In this document: positions 15,480 to 24,603 of the stretch, in pieces
How positions within the stretch are numbered: the stretch's first letter is position 1
Layout: every line of letters starts with the position of its first letter
Source of the DNA: Thermococcus gorgonarius
Lineage (GTDB): Archaea; Methanobacteriota_B; Thermococci; Thermococcales; Thermococcaceae
Length of the DNA: 64,000 nucleotides
Reading direction: 5' to 3'
NCBI RefSeq assembly: GCF_002214385.1
Contig: NZ_CP014855.1
Span: 1,302,001-1,366,000, forward strand
Notes under the pieces: model-generated
The model's database searches: none
What the model was told of the DNA's origin: nothing
The model's input: only the letters and a program-made list of their open reading frames with translations
Position numbers and translations under genes: made by a program

Positions 15480-17009
15480 ATGAGCGAGGCAAGCGAAGCT
15501 CTGCAGAAGATTGCAAGGGGGACCGGAATAGTTTTTGCCGGGACGGTTATCTCGATGTTCTTTGGATTTCTGAGCAGGGCGGTTATAGCGAGGTACTTCT
15601 CGACTGCAGAGTATGGAGTGTTTAATTTAGCTCTGACTGTTTTGAGCATCGCCCTTGTCCTTGCTACACTTGGCTTTCAGAACGGCCTGCCGAGGGAAGT
15701 TGCATTTTATAGAGAGAAAAAGCCTTCGAGGGTTAGAGATTTAATTTCGACAGCCTTGGTGATTGTTGCCGTGAACAGTTTTGCAATCATGATGCTCCTG
15801 ATTTTTGGTTCGGGCCTCATAGCTCAAGTGTTTAATGAAGAGAGACTAGTCTATTCTCTAAAAGTGATGGCTTTTGCCCTGCCGTTTTCGGCTTTAATTA
15901 GCGTGATGATTTCAATTTCCCGAGGCTTTGGGAGAGTAAGGGAGAAAGTATACTTTCAAAACGTAGTTTATCCTGTAATATGGCTGGTGTTAGTCATCTC
16001 ACTTGCTCTCCTTGACCTCCCATTCGCTTCCTTGTTCTGGGCATACGTCATCGCCCAGTTCTTGACATTCCTCACATTGATCTTTGAAACCTACAGGATT
16101 GAACTCTTTGGGTTCAGACCTTCTCTCGACGCTGGACTCGGGCGGAAGTTAGTTGCATTCTCCCTTCCTCTGATGTTTGTTGGAATACTGAACTTTCTGA
16201 TGACATGGACTGACACATTGATGCTTGGTTACTATAAAGGTTCCGAGGTCGTGGGGCTGTACAACGCTGCAACACCGCTGGCCAAACTGATTCCGACGTT
16301 TTTGAATTCTGCGGCTGTTATTTACTCCCCCATAGTCACCTCACTGTATGCTCAGGGGAAAATGGTAGAAATGAAAAGGGTCTACCAGGTGCTAACGAAG
16401 TGGGTATTTCTGCTGACTCTCCCGCTGTTTGCCCTCATGTTCCTCTTCCCGGAGGCCACGATATCGTTCATTTTTGGAGAGAAATATGTATCGGCAGCAC
16501 TCGCACTTCAGGTTCTTTCCCTGGGCTTTATGTTTCACACGTTTCTGGGGCTAAACGGCATGACGCTGATAGTTATCGGTAAGCCGAAGCTCAACATGAT
16601 CGGGGACACTTTTGCTGTGGTCTCGAACATTGCTTTGAACCTCGCTCTAATTCCCTCATATGGAATGGTTGGTGCTGCCGTTGCCACAGCAGTCTCTTAT
16701 TTTATCGCCAACGTGTTCAGGTCGTACTGGCTCTATAGGATGACAGGTATCCACCCATTTAGCTGGAGCTATGTGAAGCCCCTAGCTATAGGATTTGTTT
16801 TACTCGGAGCTATTAAGTGGCTGAGTCCCAATGTTCCCAATATATGGTACGCCTTCCTGGTTCTTCTGGTCTTTATGGGGGTTTATGCTGTTCTCGTCCT
16901 TCTCAGCAGGAGCATTGATAAAGAAGATATCGAGCTGTTGCTGGCTGTTGAAAAGAAGCTGGGGATTGATTTAGGAGTGATAAAGAGATTTTTGAAGAGG
17001 TTCGTTTAG
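15480..17009 (+). CDS. Polysaccharide/lipid-linked oligosaccharide flippase (Wzx/MATE-like)
   Basis: A 509-aa membrane protein with about 14 transmembrane helices, of the MOP flippase superfamily. It opens with KIARGTGIVFAGTVISMFFG, then SRAVIARYFSTAEYGVFNLA, the pattern typical of RfbX/Wzx proteins that move lipid-linked glycan units across the membrane. Charged loops such as REVAFYREKKPSRVRD separate the helices. It is the only plus-strand gene at the left edge of the polysaccharide locus and converges with the minus-strand glycan genes, whose last gene overlaps its end by four bases. Confidence 0.9.
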   Translation: MSEASEALQKIARGTGIVFAGTVISMFFGFLSRAVIARYFSTAEYGVFNLALTVLSIALVLATLGFQNGLPREVAFYREKKPSRVRDLISTALVIVAVNSFAIMMLLIFGSGLIAQVFNEERLVYSLKVMAFALPFSALISVMISISRGFGRVREKVYFQNVVYPVIWLVLVISLALLDLPFASLFWAYVIAQFLTFLTLIFETYRIELFGFRPSLDAGLGRKLVAFSLPLMFVGILNFLMTWTDTLMLGYYKGSEVVGLYNAATPLAKLIPTFLNSAAVIYSPIVTSLYAQGKMVEMKRVYQVLTKWVFLLTLPLFALMFLFPEATISFIFGEKYVSAALALQVLSLGFMFHTFLGLNGMTLIVIGKPKLNMIGDTFAVVSNIALNLALIPSYGMVGAAVATAVSYFIANVFRSYWLYRMTGIHPFSWSYVKPLAIGFVLLGAIKWLSPNVPNIWYAFLVLLVFMGVYAVLVLLSRSIDKEDIELLLAVEKKLGIDLGVIKRFLKRFV

Positions 17010-18349
17010 ACTTTGATTTTCGGGACTTTGGCAATGGTGGCTGTTTTCAGGAACTTCATGACTTCCTTTTTCAAATGCTTTACAACATCTTCTGTGACTT
17101 CTATGCCAGGATCGTATGAGATCACTTCATCAAACTTCCAGTCTGTGACGTTGAAAATGCCCTTGAAGTTCTTGTAGTAGACAGCTATGCGGTATTTTTC
17201 AAGCTCTCTTATTTTTTCAAGTTCTTCATGAGATAAATTCATCCTAGAATAATCTATATGAGTTCCATATACCTCTGAAAAAACAGTAGAAGAGTATAAT
17301 TTTTTATCATTGTAATACCTGCCCTCAGCCACATCTATTATCAGATCTCTGATCTTTGTGAGGCTTATATATCCATTTGAGCATTTCACAGGTTCAGATT
17401 CCCATGGATATTTTATCCATAGTGGAACCTGGATTAGCTCATCATACAAAAATGTGCCATGGTTTATCTTACCATGTTCCCCTAAGAGCTGGCCATGATC
17501 GCTAAGTATTATAACCAAGGAGTTGTCAAAGAGGCCCTTCTTCTTCAAAGCATTTAGCAATTTTGGTAGATTTTCAGAAAGGTATTTAATTTCCATCTCG
17601 TAACCTTTCTTATATCCAGTCACTATTTTCTCAGAGGGTTTTCCAACCCAACTTTTTACAGTCTGATAGTTTATCACTGAACTCTTAGGAAGTGTAGGAT
17701 AAGGTTCATGCATCTCCATCAAATTTATTGTCATAAACATTGGTGACTTAAATTTAAAAGAAGATATCCACTGTGTAAATTCTGATAATCCAAGATCAAG
17801 TGGCCATTTTCTTAATTTACCATATACCTTTAATGTGAGATAATTATCGAGAATTACTTTTTGTATGCTAGCTTTTAAGAGCAACAGAAACTCTCCATGT
17901 TCCAATAATTTGAAAGCTGTCTGAATTGAATTCGTAGATGAATATCGCTGGAGTTTTTTCGATTCACGCTTTGAAAGGATACGAGGAAATTTTTTAGTAG
18001 GAACTACTACCTTATCGAATCCTACAAATCCAAAGTATGGTGTTACAAACATATTTGCTGATAGTAAATAGTTAGAGTACCCCAAAAGTTTTAACTCCCT
18101 AGTGAGAATATTATTATGCAGTAATTTTACTTTATCACTCTTATACTTTTTTGTCTCATGTGCACCATGAAGTGCAGGATATAGACCAGTAAATATTGAT
18201 GCATGAGATGGTGTTGTCCACGGCGCGGGAGCTATTGTATTAGAATAATAATTGAATCCATACTTTTTCAATATGGGGTGTAGATATTTTTCCCCGTAGT
18301 CTTTGCGAAGTGTATCCAGGACTATTAAAATAATATTAGTGGCCTCCAT
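17006..18349 (-). CDS. Sulfatase-like protein of the alkaline-phosphatase superfamily
   Basis: A 447-aa enzyme with the sulfatase layout: an N-terminal metal site NIILIVLDTLRKDY, the nucleophile region APWTTPSHASIFTGLYPALHG, and C-terminal ligands LSDHGQLLGEHGKINHG. The sulfatase CxPxR formylglycine motif is absent; TTPSHAS occupies the site, so a threonine or serine nucleophile and a phospho- or phosphoglycerol-transfer role are possible as well as sulfate-ester hydrolysis. No clear signal peptide. The ATG at 18349 sits behind a G-rich ribosome site and overlaps the upstream glycosyltransferase gene by 14 bases, showing operon coupling. Confidence 0.82.
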   Translation of the reverse strand: MEATNIILIVLDTLRKDYGEKYLHPILKKYGFNYYSNTIAPAPWTTPSHASIFTGLYPALHGAHETKKYKSDKVKLLHNNILTRELKLLGYSNYLLSANMFVTPYFGFVGFDKVVVPTKKFPRILSKRESKKLQRYSSTNSIQTAFKLLEHGEFLLLLKASIQKVILDNYLTLKVYGKLRKWPLDLGLSEFTQWISSFKFKSPMFMTINLMEMHEPYPTLPKSSVINYQTVKSWVGKPSEKIVTGYKKGYEMEIKYLSENLPKLLNALKKKGLFDNSLVIILSDHGQLLGEHGKINHGTFLYDELIQVPLWIKYPWESEPVKCSNGYISLTKIRDLIIDVAEGRYYNDKKLYSSTVFSEVYGTHIDYSRMNLSHEELEKIRELEKYRIAVYYKNFKGIFNVTDWKFDEVISYDPGIEVTEDVVKHLKKEVMKFLKTATIAKVPKIKV

Positions 18350-19367
18350 CACAATTCCCCCCTAGTCTACCTCGAAGTTTTAAGTAAGTTTGATATAATG
18401 GAAGTAATAAGGGATAATAAAGAAATACTTTTGAAAGTAGCCATGATGAAATAGAGATAGCGGTTTTTAGATGAACTTTTTTTAGCATAGAACGTATTTT
18501 GGGATTTTTTAGGAGCTTATTGAAATATTGCAGATTACCATCGCAGCTACTAGCTATATATACCCTCCTAAGAATTCCAACTAACATATTTGGGATAAGT
18601 ATATTCCGAAGAATATCGAGTATATCCCCTGGAGCATTATGCTTTACCAGATAATGATAAACACGTTTTTGTGCAGATATCCATTCAAAATCTTTGACAC
18701 TATACGTATGGCTTAGTGAATTCCCCCGAACCCGGTAGAACGCCAAAACTTCGGAAACACAATCCACAATTTCAGCATGAAATAGCGCTTTGGATATAAA
18801 TTCAAAATCTTCCCCCCGAGAAATACCTTCAGGGAATTTTATTCTGTTTGATGTTATCAACTTTCTTTTATATATCGCTGAGTGAGTCCATATTCTGAGT
18901 TCTCTTTTTAGGAATTTCCTTAGTGCAGTAATCCCAGTAGATGGAGACAATGAGCATAAAGAGTGGGGCTTGTAACTCTTGAGAATCCCCTTTTCTGCAA
19001 CAATAGCGTATCCAAACAGTACTATATCAGCATTAGAGGAAACAGCCTGATTATAAGCTTTTTCTAGGCAGGTAGGGGTGATGTAATCGTCACCATCTAA
19101 AAAGTATAAATATTCTCCATTTGACAAACTGACACCTAAATTTCTAGCAGCACTGACTCCCGCATTAGGAGAGATAATAAGTTTCCATTCAAATGGGGCG
19201 TCTACTAGTCTTTCTTTTATTATCTCAACGGTACCATCAGTTGAACCTCCATCTATAAAAATTACCTCAAAGTTTCTAAAAGTCTGGTTCATTAGACTGT
19301 CAATAGTGTCCATTATGTACCTTTTGACATTTAAGGTTGGAATGACCACGCTAATTTTTGGTTTCAT
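18336..19367 (-). CDS. Family 2 glycosyltransferase
   Basis: A 343-aa GT-A fold enzyme. The N-terminus has ISVVIPTLNVKRYIMDTIDS, then FIDGGSTDGT, AARNLGVSLSNGEYLYFLDGDDYITP (family pattern, with DGDD as the nucleotide-sugar metal site). A helix-rich C-terminal half probably contacts the acceptor or membrane. It would add one sugar, identity unknown, to the lipid-linked glycan. It overlaps both neighbours (18336-18349 and 19364-19367), so it is part of the minus-strand operon. Confidence 0.88.
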   Translation of the reverse strand: MKPKISVVIPTLNVKRYIMDTIDSLMNQTFRNFEVIFIDGGSTDGTVEIIKERLVDAPFEWKLIISPNAGVSAARNLGVSLSNGEYLYFLDGDDYITPTCLEKAYNQAVSSNADIVLFGYAIVAEKGILKSYKPHSLCSLSPSTGITALRKFLKRELRIWTHSAIYKRKLITSNRIKFPEGISRGEDFEFISKALFHAEIVDCVSEVLAFYRVRGNSLSHTYSVKDFEWISAQKRVYHYLVKHNAPGDILDILRNILIPNMLVGILRRVYIASSCDGNLQYFNKLLKNPKIRSMLKKVHLKTAISISSWLLSKVFLYYPLLLPLYQTYLKLRGRLGGNCDGGH

Positions 19368-21046
19368 GGCAAAATCACCCCCACAGTACTACTTGTGTAA
19401 ACTTGTGTATATTTTACTTTGATTAGGGCAATATTGGAATAAGGCTGCAAGCCATAGTATTCAGAAGCGTGTTTAAATTTTGTTCCATAATATAGGTAGT
19501 TCCAATGTAGTCTTGGATACTGCAATACACCACCAGGAAATGAGAATTTACGGATATTTGTAGGATACTCCGAAGGATAAAGCTCTCTTGCGACTACAAC
19601 CTTGGAATAACCAGGTAATTTTTCGTTTCCAAAATATCCAGCAACCAAGAGTTGTTCGTCTTGAACGAAAAGTTGAGGCCCTACAGTCAGATTAGTCAGC
19701 TGATTGTAAGTATACATCACAGGAGCTATTATCAGGATAAGAACAGTAATTATTGAAATCCACCTATTTGATTTACTAGATAATACATACCTCGAAAACG
19801 GCATAAAAACTACCTGAAATACCCTCTGCCCAAGGAAGTTTGTGACCAATCCAACAACAAACAACGCCCCACTACTCACCAAGATGGAGATGTCAAATAT
19901 CAATTGGTATGGCAACTGTCCTTTCTCAATAGAGCGCTTAAGATACACGATAAATCCATACGTTGCAATTAACAGCAGGCTTATCAGGATGATCCTTAAA
20001 ATCCATGCCTGAAGTTCTACGATCCATTTAGGCACAAGCTCATAGTGTGGGTGAGGGGTGTATTTTATGGGGCCAAATGCTCCAGACTTCCGAAGAAATC
20101 TACCGAATATCCACCACGTCTCCCCTTCAACCTCACCCCATCTCTCGATGAGCGCTTTTAACGGAATAGAGAGGAGATTGTAGAATAACCATGTAAATCC
20201 CAACCCCCAAATTGACACAAGAAGACCGATAGTGGATGTCCTTAGATTTTTTTTATGGGGGGAGTAGTGGTTATACAGAACGATACCTCCAACAGGTAGG
20301 ATATAAAACAGGAACATAAATGGGTGAGTAAATACGAGGGCAAACCAGAACATCGCTAGAATCAGAAACTTCTTCAAATTCTGACCGTGATCTATAAAGT
20401 CGAAAGTGACCTTATACAGATATGGTAAAAATACAAGGGCAAGAGTTTGTGGAGCAACTTGATCGTTGATGACATAGAAAGATAGCATCATGTAGGTCAT
20501 AAGTGATATTACTGCGAACTTGATATCCCTTCCAAGTTTGCTGTAGTAGTATATCAAACCAACGTACAGTGCACTCATAAAAACAAATAGACCCACGGTG
20601 TATATGCTAATTTTTCCTATTCCACCGACTAATATAATTGAGGTTTCAAGGATGAACGAGATTGGATAGGAGAGGTATGAAAGAGAATAGGTAGCGAGTG
20701 CATCATGGGTTATTTTTCCTGTGGAGAGCATGAATTCTATTATATTAGACGGAAATATGTTTTCAACTTGTTCATAAGGAATTATAAAATACAAATTTGT
20801 CAAATAAAACAAAAGGCCATACATCAGCCCTAAAAGACTTACAGCGTACTTGCTGGTGTTTATGTAATATATTATTATCACTACGAGAACAACTGAATTT
20901 ACTAAGAGAAGAACCCAGTGCACCAATGGAATCGCGCTCAAAACATTGTCCCCCTTAGAGTACGAAAAGTGAGGTTGATTAATTATGTAGATTAGGATGA
21001 TTATGTATACAAATAATGAAAACAGTACTAATTGTATTTTTTTCAT
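19364..21046 (-). CDS. Large multi-spanning membrane protein, candidate glycan polymerase or lipid-linked glycosyltransferase
   Basis: A 560-aa membrane protein with about 12 hydrophobic segments starting at VLFSLFVYIIILIYIINQ. Extended loops include RWGEVEGETWWIFGRFLR and a C-terminal soluble part (YFGNEKLPGYSKVVVARELY). The topology resembles Wzy polymerases or GT-C enzymes such as oligosaccharyl or mannosyl transferases, but no STT3 WWDYG or DxD motif is clear. Its place between two glycosyltransferases supports glycan assembly at the membrane. The exact reaction is unknown. Confidence 0.7.
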   Translation of the reverse strand: MKKIQLVLFSLFVYIIILIYIINQPHFSYSKGDNVLSAIPLVHWVLLLVNSVVLVVIIIYYINTSKYAVSLLGLMYGLLFYLTNLYFIIPYEQVENIFPSNIIEFMLSTGKITHDALATYSLSYLSYPISFILETSIILVGGIGKISIYTVGLFVFMSALYVGLIYYYSKLGRDIKFAVISLMTYMMLSFYVINDQVAPQTLALVFLPYLYKVTFDFIDHGQNLKKFLILAMFWFALVFTHPFMFLFYILPVGGIVLYNHYSPHKKNLRTSTIGLLVSIWGLGFTWLFYNLLSIPLKALIERWGEVEGETWWIFGRFLRKSGAFGPIKYTPHPHYELVPKWIVELQAWILRIILISLLLIATYGFIVYLKRSIEKGQLPYQLIFDISILVSSGALFVVGLVTNFLGQRVFQVVFMPFSRYVLSSKSNRWISIITVLILIIAPVMYTYNQLTNLTVGPQLFVQDEQLLVAGYFGNEKLPGYSKVVVARELYPSEYPTNIRKFSFPGGVLQYPRLHWNYLYYGTKFKHASEYYGLQPYSNIALIKVKYTQVYTSSTVGVILP

Positions 21047-21061
21047 ATTACAGACCCCCAG

Positions 21062-21937
21062 TTAACGTGGCCAACGTTCTTCAATTTTCATCATGTACGG
21101 CAATAGTGGGAAAGGAGCATGCTTCTTCGCCCAGAGCCACAGAGCGCTTTTTAAGGACAAATTTTGGAGGAGAAAGTCCATTTGGATATTAATTACTCCT
21201 TTGAGTCCCCATTTCTTCAGGAAGTACTCCTTTGAGCGTCTGTATCTCTCTTTACTAAACCGAAACTTTTTGTATGTTTTATTGCCACCGGGATAATGTT
21301 TAAACACCACGGCAGGAGTTACTGCAAATTTCCACTTGCCAAGTTGTTTATGTCCCCAGTAGAAATCAAGATGTTCAAAATTTATAACATAATTCTCATC
21401 CCATGTGTAATCTTTCAGAGCCTTCATTCTAAACAATGCAGAATTAGCAATAAAATCAAAATATATGTATGGAATTTCCCCGACAACTTCAAGTTTTTCT
21501 GGGACATATCGGATGAGATATCCGTTTTTATAAAACAAATTATGTCCTCCTCCACTTTTGATTTTTCCATACTCGTTCCAAATACCGGATACTCCTCCAA
21601 GCTTCTTATCTTTTTTTAGAATTTCCTTCAATAAAAACACGTTCTTGGGAACCACCATATCATCGTCTATAATTAGTAAATATTTTGTTCTACATCTTTC
21701 GACTATTCTGGCTCTTCCATATCCCAGCCCTGCATCATATGGAAGCTTTAGAACTTCTAACGGCAATAGCTCACTCATTGTTTCATAAATCTTTTCTTTT
21801 TGAGGGTCTTCCGGACCATCGTCTGCCACAATCACCTTTTTTACACCAAGTCCCACCAAAGATCTCAGGGTCATCTCAAGTTTTTCTGGTCGATAAAATG
21901 TCTTAAGCCCTACGGTAACATCATTGAGGTCTTTCAC
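21062..21937 (-). CDS. Family 2 glycosyltransferase, GT-A fold
   Basis: A 291-aa soluble transferase. DVTVGLKTFYRPEKLEMTLRSL opens the nucleotide-binding half (family pattern), followed by KVIVADDGP, and a strong metal motif LLIIDDDMVVPKN near residue 95. NFEHLDFYWGHKQLGKW resembles the catalytic acid region seen in GalNAc-transferase-like members. The C-terminus is basic and aromatic. Same orientation and operon as the flanking glycan genes, 15 bases before the membrane protein. Sugar specificity cannot be read. Confidence 0.85.
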   Translation of the reverse strand: MKDLNDVTVGLKTFYRPEKLEMTLRSLVGLGVKKVIVADDGPEDPQKEKIYETMSELLPLEVLKLPYDAGLGYGRARIVERCRTKYLLIIDDDMVVPKNVFLLKEILKKDKKLGGVSGIWNEYGKIKSGGGHNLFYKNGYLIRYVPEKLEVVGEIPYIYFDFIANSALFRMKALKDYTWDENYVINFEHLDFYWGHKQLGKWKFAVTPAVVFKHYPGGNKTYKKFRFSKERYRRSKEYFLKKWGLKGVINIQMDFLLQNLSLKSALWLWAKKHAPFPLLPYMMKIEERWPR

Positions 21938-21967
21938 GTGGTTTCCCTCCTCCTAAGTTTTGTATTT

Positions 21968-23320
21968 TTAATCCATTGGAATCCTTTTAGACATACTTAA
22001 AGCGAATTCTGAGTTCTCCTCGAAGATCTCCCTCAACACTCTCCCATCTGTATCATTTGGAATTGGCAACCCAAATACGTGAAGGACTGTTGGGACTATA
22101 TCGTAAACCCTCGGAAGCTTCTCGAACTTTATGTCTTCCTTTATGTGTTTACCATAAGCTGAAAAGACACCGTGAATCTCATGATCTCCCTTGTAAGTTT
22201 TCTCCATAGGCCCTTTTCCCAGTTCATGGGAAAACTCAACCCCTTTCTCGGGAATTACGATGAGCTCGGGCATATTTTTCAAGTATGGGCCTTTGTGGAC
22301 CATGCCAAATTCAAGGACATCAAACACCTCTTCATACTCGCTTAGAGCCTTCATTATCTCCTTCTTTTTGCCCATGTTCCTCACATAAACCCCCCAGGTT
22401 GCTGGTTCTACCATAAACGCACTGGCATTTTGTGCTACATAATTCACAGCGCTTGATGATATCTTTGTTTTCTCTGTTATCCTGTTTAATATTTTTTTGG
22501 GTAGAGTTCTCTTAGCAATTTTAACTAACTTGGCCTTAGATTTCCTGTATTTTATAAATCCCTTTTCAGATAGAGCTTCATTTACGTAGAAGATTTTATT
22601 TTTCACTTCAAAGCCATGATCACTGACGATAAACATGACGTCGGAGACTGCCTGTGCAGTTTCTATGAACTTTTTAATAAGTCTAAAAGTAGGAGCGACA
22701 ATGTGGGTATCATTACCCTCCAAGATCTGGGGAAAGATATGAGAGAACCAGTCTATCTCGCTGAAGACTATAAAATACAGATTCCAATCCTGACGCTCCA
22801 GTAAATCGTAGTATAGACCCATCCTAGTTTCGGTATATTCCTTAACACGCTTCGGATACTCGCTCTTTTTGTGTTTTGACCACTCGTGAGGAGGGTCAAT
22901 TAAATACTCTGAATATTTTTTCTCAAGCTCTTCTGGATATATGGCCTGTTTTGGAGCAGCCCAATCAGAAACTATAATTGTGTTCTCTTTTTTTCGTATT
23001 CCATTAAATGGGTACGTCATTGGCAGGTTTATTAGAATGCTCTTTAAATTGGCTTCCTCAAGAATCTCTGTGAGTCGGGGATATTTCACGTCCCGCGAGG
23101 TTGCTAAACTTACTTTCCCACTTAACTTAGATACCTTCTGCCACCCTATTATTCCATGTTTTGCTGGATTGACTCCTGTTAGAATGGATGTCCATGATGG
23201 TGGTGTATACGGTGGGATTGTTGAAATAAAATCATGAAGTTGAGTGTCTACTCCAACTAACTTTGCGGTTGTTTTGTTTGCACCATCGAGGCCTATTACA
23301 ACTACTTTTTTGTTTTTCAT
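21968..23320 (-). CDS. Type I phosphodiesterase/nucleotide pyrophosphatase-like protein
   Basis: A 450-aa alkaline-phosphatase-superfamily enzyme: KVVVIGLDGANKTTAKL (first metal site), PPYTPPSWTSILTGVNPAKHG (nucleophile threonine or serine), FSEIDWFSHIFPQ, MFIVSDHGFEVKNKIF and a late DHEIHGVFSAYGK (histidine metal ligand). It resembles the phosphodiesterase in the sulfate operon more than true sulfatases and lacks a formylglycine motif. Being inside the polysaccharide locus it may remove or transfer a phospho or sulfo group on a glycan or nucleotide sugar. No signal peptide is evident. Confidence 0.82.
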   Translation of the reverse strand: MKNKKVVVIGLDGANKTTAKLVGVDTQLHDFISTIPPYTPPSWTSILTGVNPAKHGIIGWQKVSKLSGKVSLATSRDVKYPRLTEILEEANLKSILINLPMTYPFNGIRKKENTIIVSDWAAPKQAIYPEELEKKYSEYLIDPPHEWSKHKKSEYPKRVKEYTETRMGLYYDLLERQDWNLYFIVFSEIDWFSHIFPQILEGNDTHIVAPTFRLIKKFIETAQAVSDVMFIVSDHGFEVKNKIFYVNEALSEKGFIKYRKSKAKLVKIAKRTLPKKILNRITEKTKISSSAVNYVAQNASAFMVEPATWGVYVRNMGKKKEIMKALSEYEEVFDVLEFGMVHKGPYLKNMPELIVIPEKGVEFSHELGKGPMEKTYKGDHEIHGVFSAYGKHIKEDIKFEKLPRVYDIVPTVLHVFGLPIPNDTDGRVLREIFEENSEFALSMSKRIPMD

Positions 23321-23336
23321 AGCTCTTCCTCCTTAT

Positions 23337-23512
23337 TTAGCACCTTCATATAAATTCCAAGGCTCTTTTTTGCAATATTTTCTCAAGTAAACTGCTCCGC
23401 GTACTTCCTTATCTTCTTTCTGTCTCACTCATTCTCAAGGGTTATTAAAATTTTCTCCGCGAGACACACTCTGGATCAGTGGGAGGACACAGCAAACCGT
23501 ATTAAGCTTTCT
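23337..23512 (-). pseudogene. Decayed C-terminal fragment of a family 4 glycosyltransferase
   Basis: The minus strand closely matches the 3' end of the intact glycosyltransferase gene at 24604-25815. LLCPPTDPECV aligns with LLCPPADPECL, then after a frameshift KILITLENE-stop-DRKKIRKYAEQFT-stop aligns with the intact KILIALEKEWDREKIRTYAEQFKW. Both tryptophan codons have become TGA. No upstream part of the gene remains. It is either a partial duplicate or the scar of a related gene, between the phosphodiesterase and the sulfotransferase. Confidence 0.8.
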
Positions 23513-23576
23513 CAACGTTATACGTCATTTGCATTATTAGCTATTACTCTGTACTGATGCCTCAATTATCCTAACA

Positions 23577-24602
23577 TTATAGATATCCATATAACTCCAT
23601 GAACTCATTCAGTGTCCTTTCAACAAATTTAGCTTCCTCATCTGTAAGATCTCTTTTCCATCTTCCTAAATTACTCCTACTTAAATCTACCTTGAGCATG
23701 TTTTCATCAAATTCAATATTTAAGAATTCCGAGAGTTTACTCAGAGTTTTTTCCTTATTTTGTACTAACTCTTCCAAGGAGATCTCTAGATATTTATCAG
23801 TGTCTAACTTTTGTTTTTCTTCTTCCCATTTTTCAAGGATGAATTTTATGGTATGTGTCGCGTCTTCAACAGTGTTGCCTCCCCAATGTTTCGTCAAGTA
23901 AGAGGCAACAACATCCCGGAGATCACGATGAATATGGATGATCTTACAATCAGGGAACATTTCACAGAGCAATGATGCATGGAGAATATTTGTTGGAGTG
24001 TGATCAGCCCATATTTTCTTATTATACTTTCTAAGAATAGGCTGAAATAAAGAATTTACATAATTCCTTGAAATTCTAAATATCTCATCTCTTTTGAACC
24101 TCTTGGTCACGTATATCCTAGGCCTGAACCTAAATGAGGGAGTACCCAACCAAAATCCCTCAAATTCCCTAACTATTAAAGTATTGATAAATTCGTCTAA
24201 ACGTCTAAAATATTCAGTTCTAGATATGAATGGAGAAAACGGTGCACGGGCATAACTAAAAAATTCTTCTCCCCTCCATTGGCGAGCCATCGCATAAGTA
24301 TACTCAGGCGGGGAAATATGTAATTTGGGTAATATGAGGTATAGTCCTAGTCGGAGCTTATAATTAACTGAGCTCGGATAAAGTTTACTCATCAGTTGTC
24401 TAAACCTCTTTATAGCCAAATCAGACTTGTATTGGTCCCAGTACTCAGAAAGCGAAAGAGCCAGAGTTATAAGCCCATCTGGGTCCACAATAAACCTCGT
24501 CTCAAAGGGAAATACAAAAATATCTTTATGATATGATAGTATTCGTCCTAGTATCGTTGTTCCACTTCGCCCAGTTCCACCAATGAAGATCTGTTCGACC
24601 AT
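23577..24602 (-). CDS. PAPS-dependent sulfotransferase
   Basis: A 341-aa sulfotransferase of the Sulfotransfer_1/3 type, which moves sulfate from PAPS to an acceptor, here probably a sugar hydroxyl. The 5'-phosphosulfate loop GGTGRSGTTILG is at residues 8-19. The 3'-phosphate-binding motif IHRDLRDVVASYL lies near residue 225. The tail is helical (LSEFLNIEFDENMLKVDLS). The start at 24602 is preferred because GGAGGATGG lies just before it; the frame extends to 24617. It starts one base after the stop of a glycosyltransferase. It is the only candidate user of PAPS in the window. Confidence 0.9.
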   Translation of the reverse strand: MVEQIFIGGTGRSGTTILGRILSYHKDIFVFPFETRFIVDPDGLITLALSLSEYWDQYKSDLAIKRFRQLMSKLYPSSVNYKLRLGLYLILPKLHISPPEYTYAMARQWRGEEFFSYARAPFSPFISRTEYFRRLDEFINTLIVREFEGFWLGTPSFRFRPRIYVTKRFKRDEIFRISRNYVNSLFQPILRKYNKKIWADHTPTNILHASLLCEMFPDCKIIHIHRDLRDVVASYLTKHWGGNTVEDATHTIKFILEKWEEEKQKLDTDKYLEISLEELVQNKEKTLSKLSEFLNIEFDENMLKVDLSRSNLGRWKRDLTDEEAKFVERTLNEFMELYGYL

Positions 24603-24603
24603 G

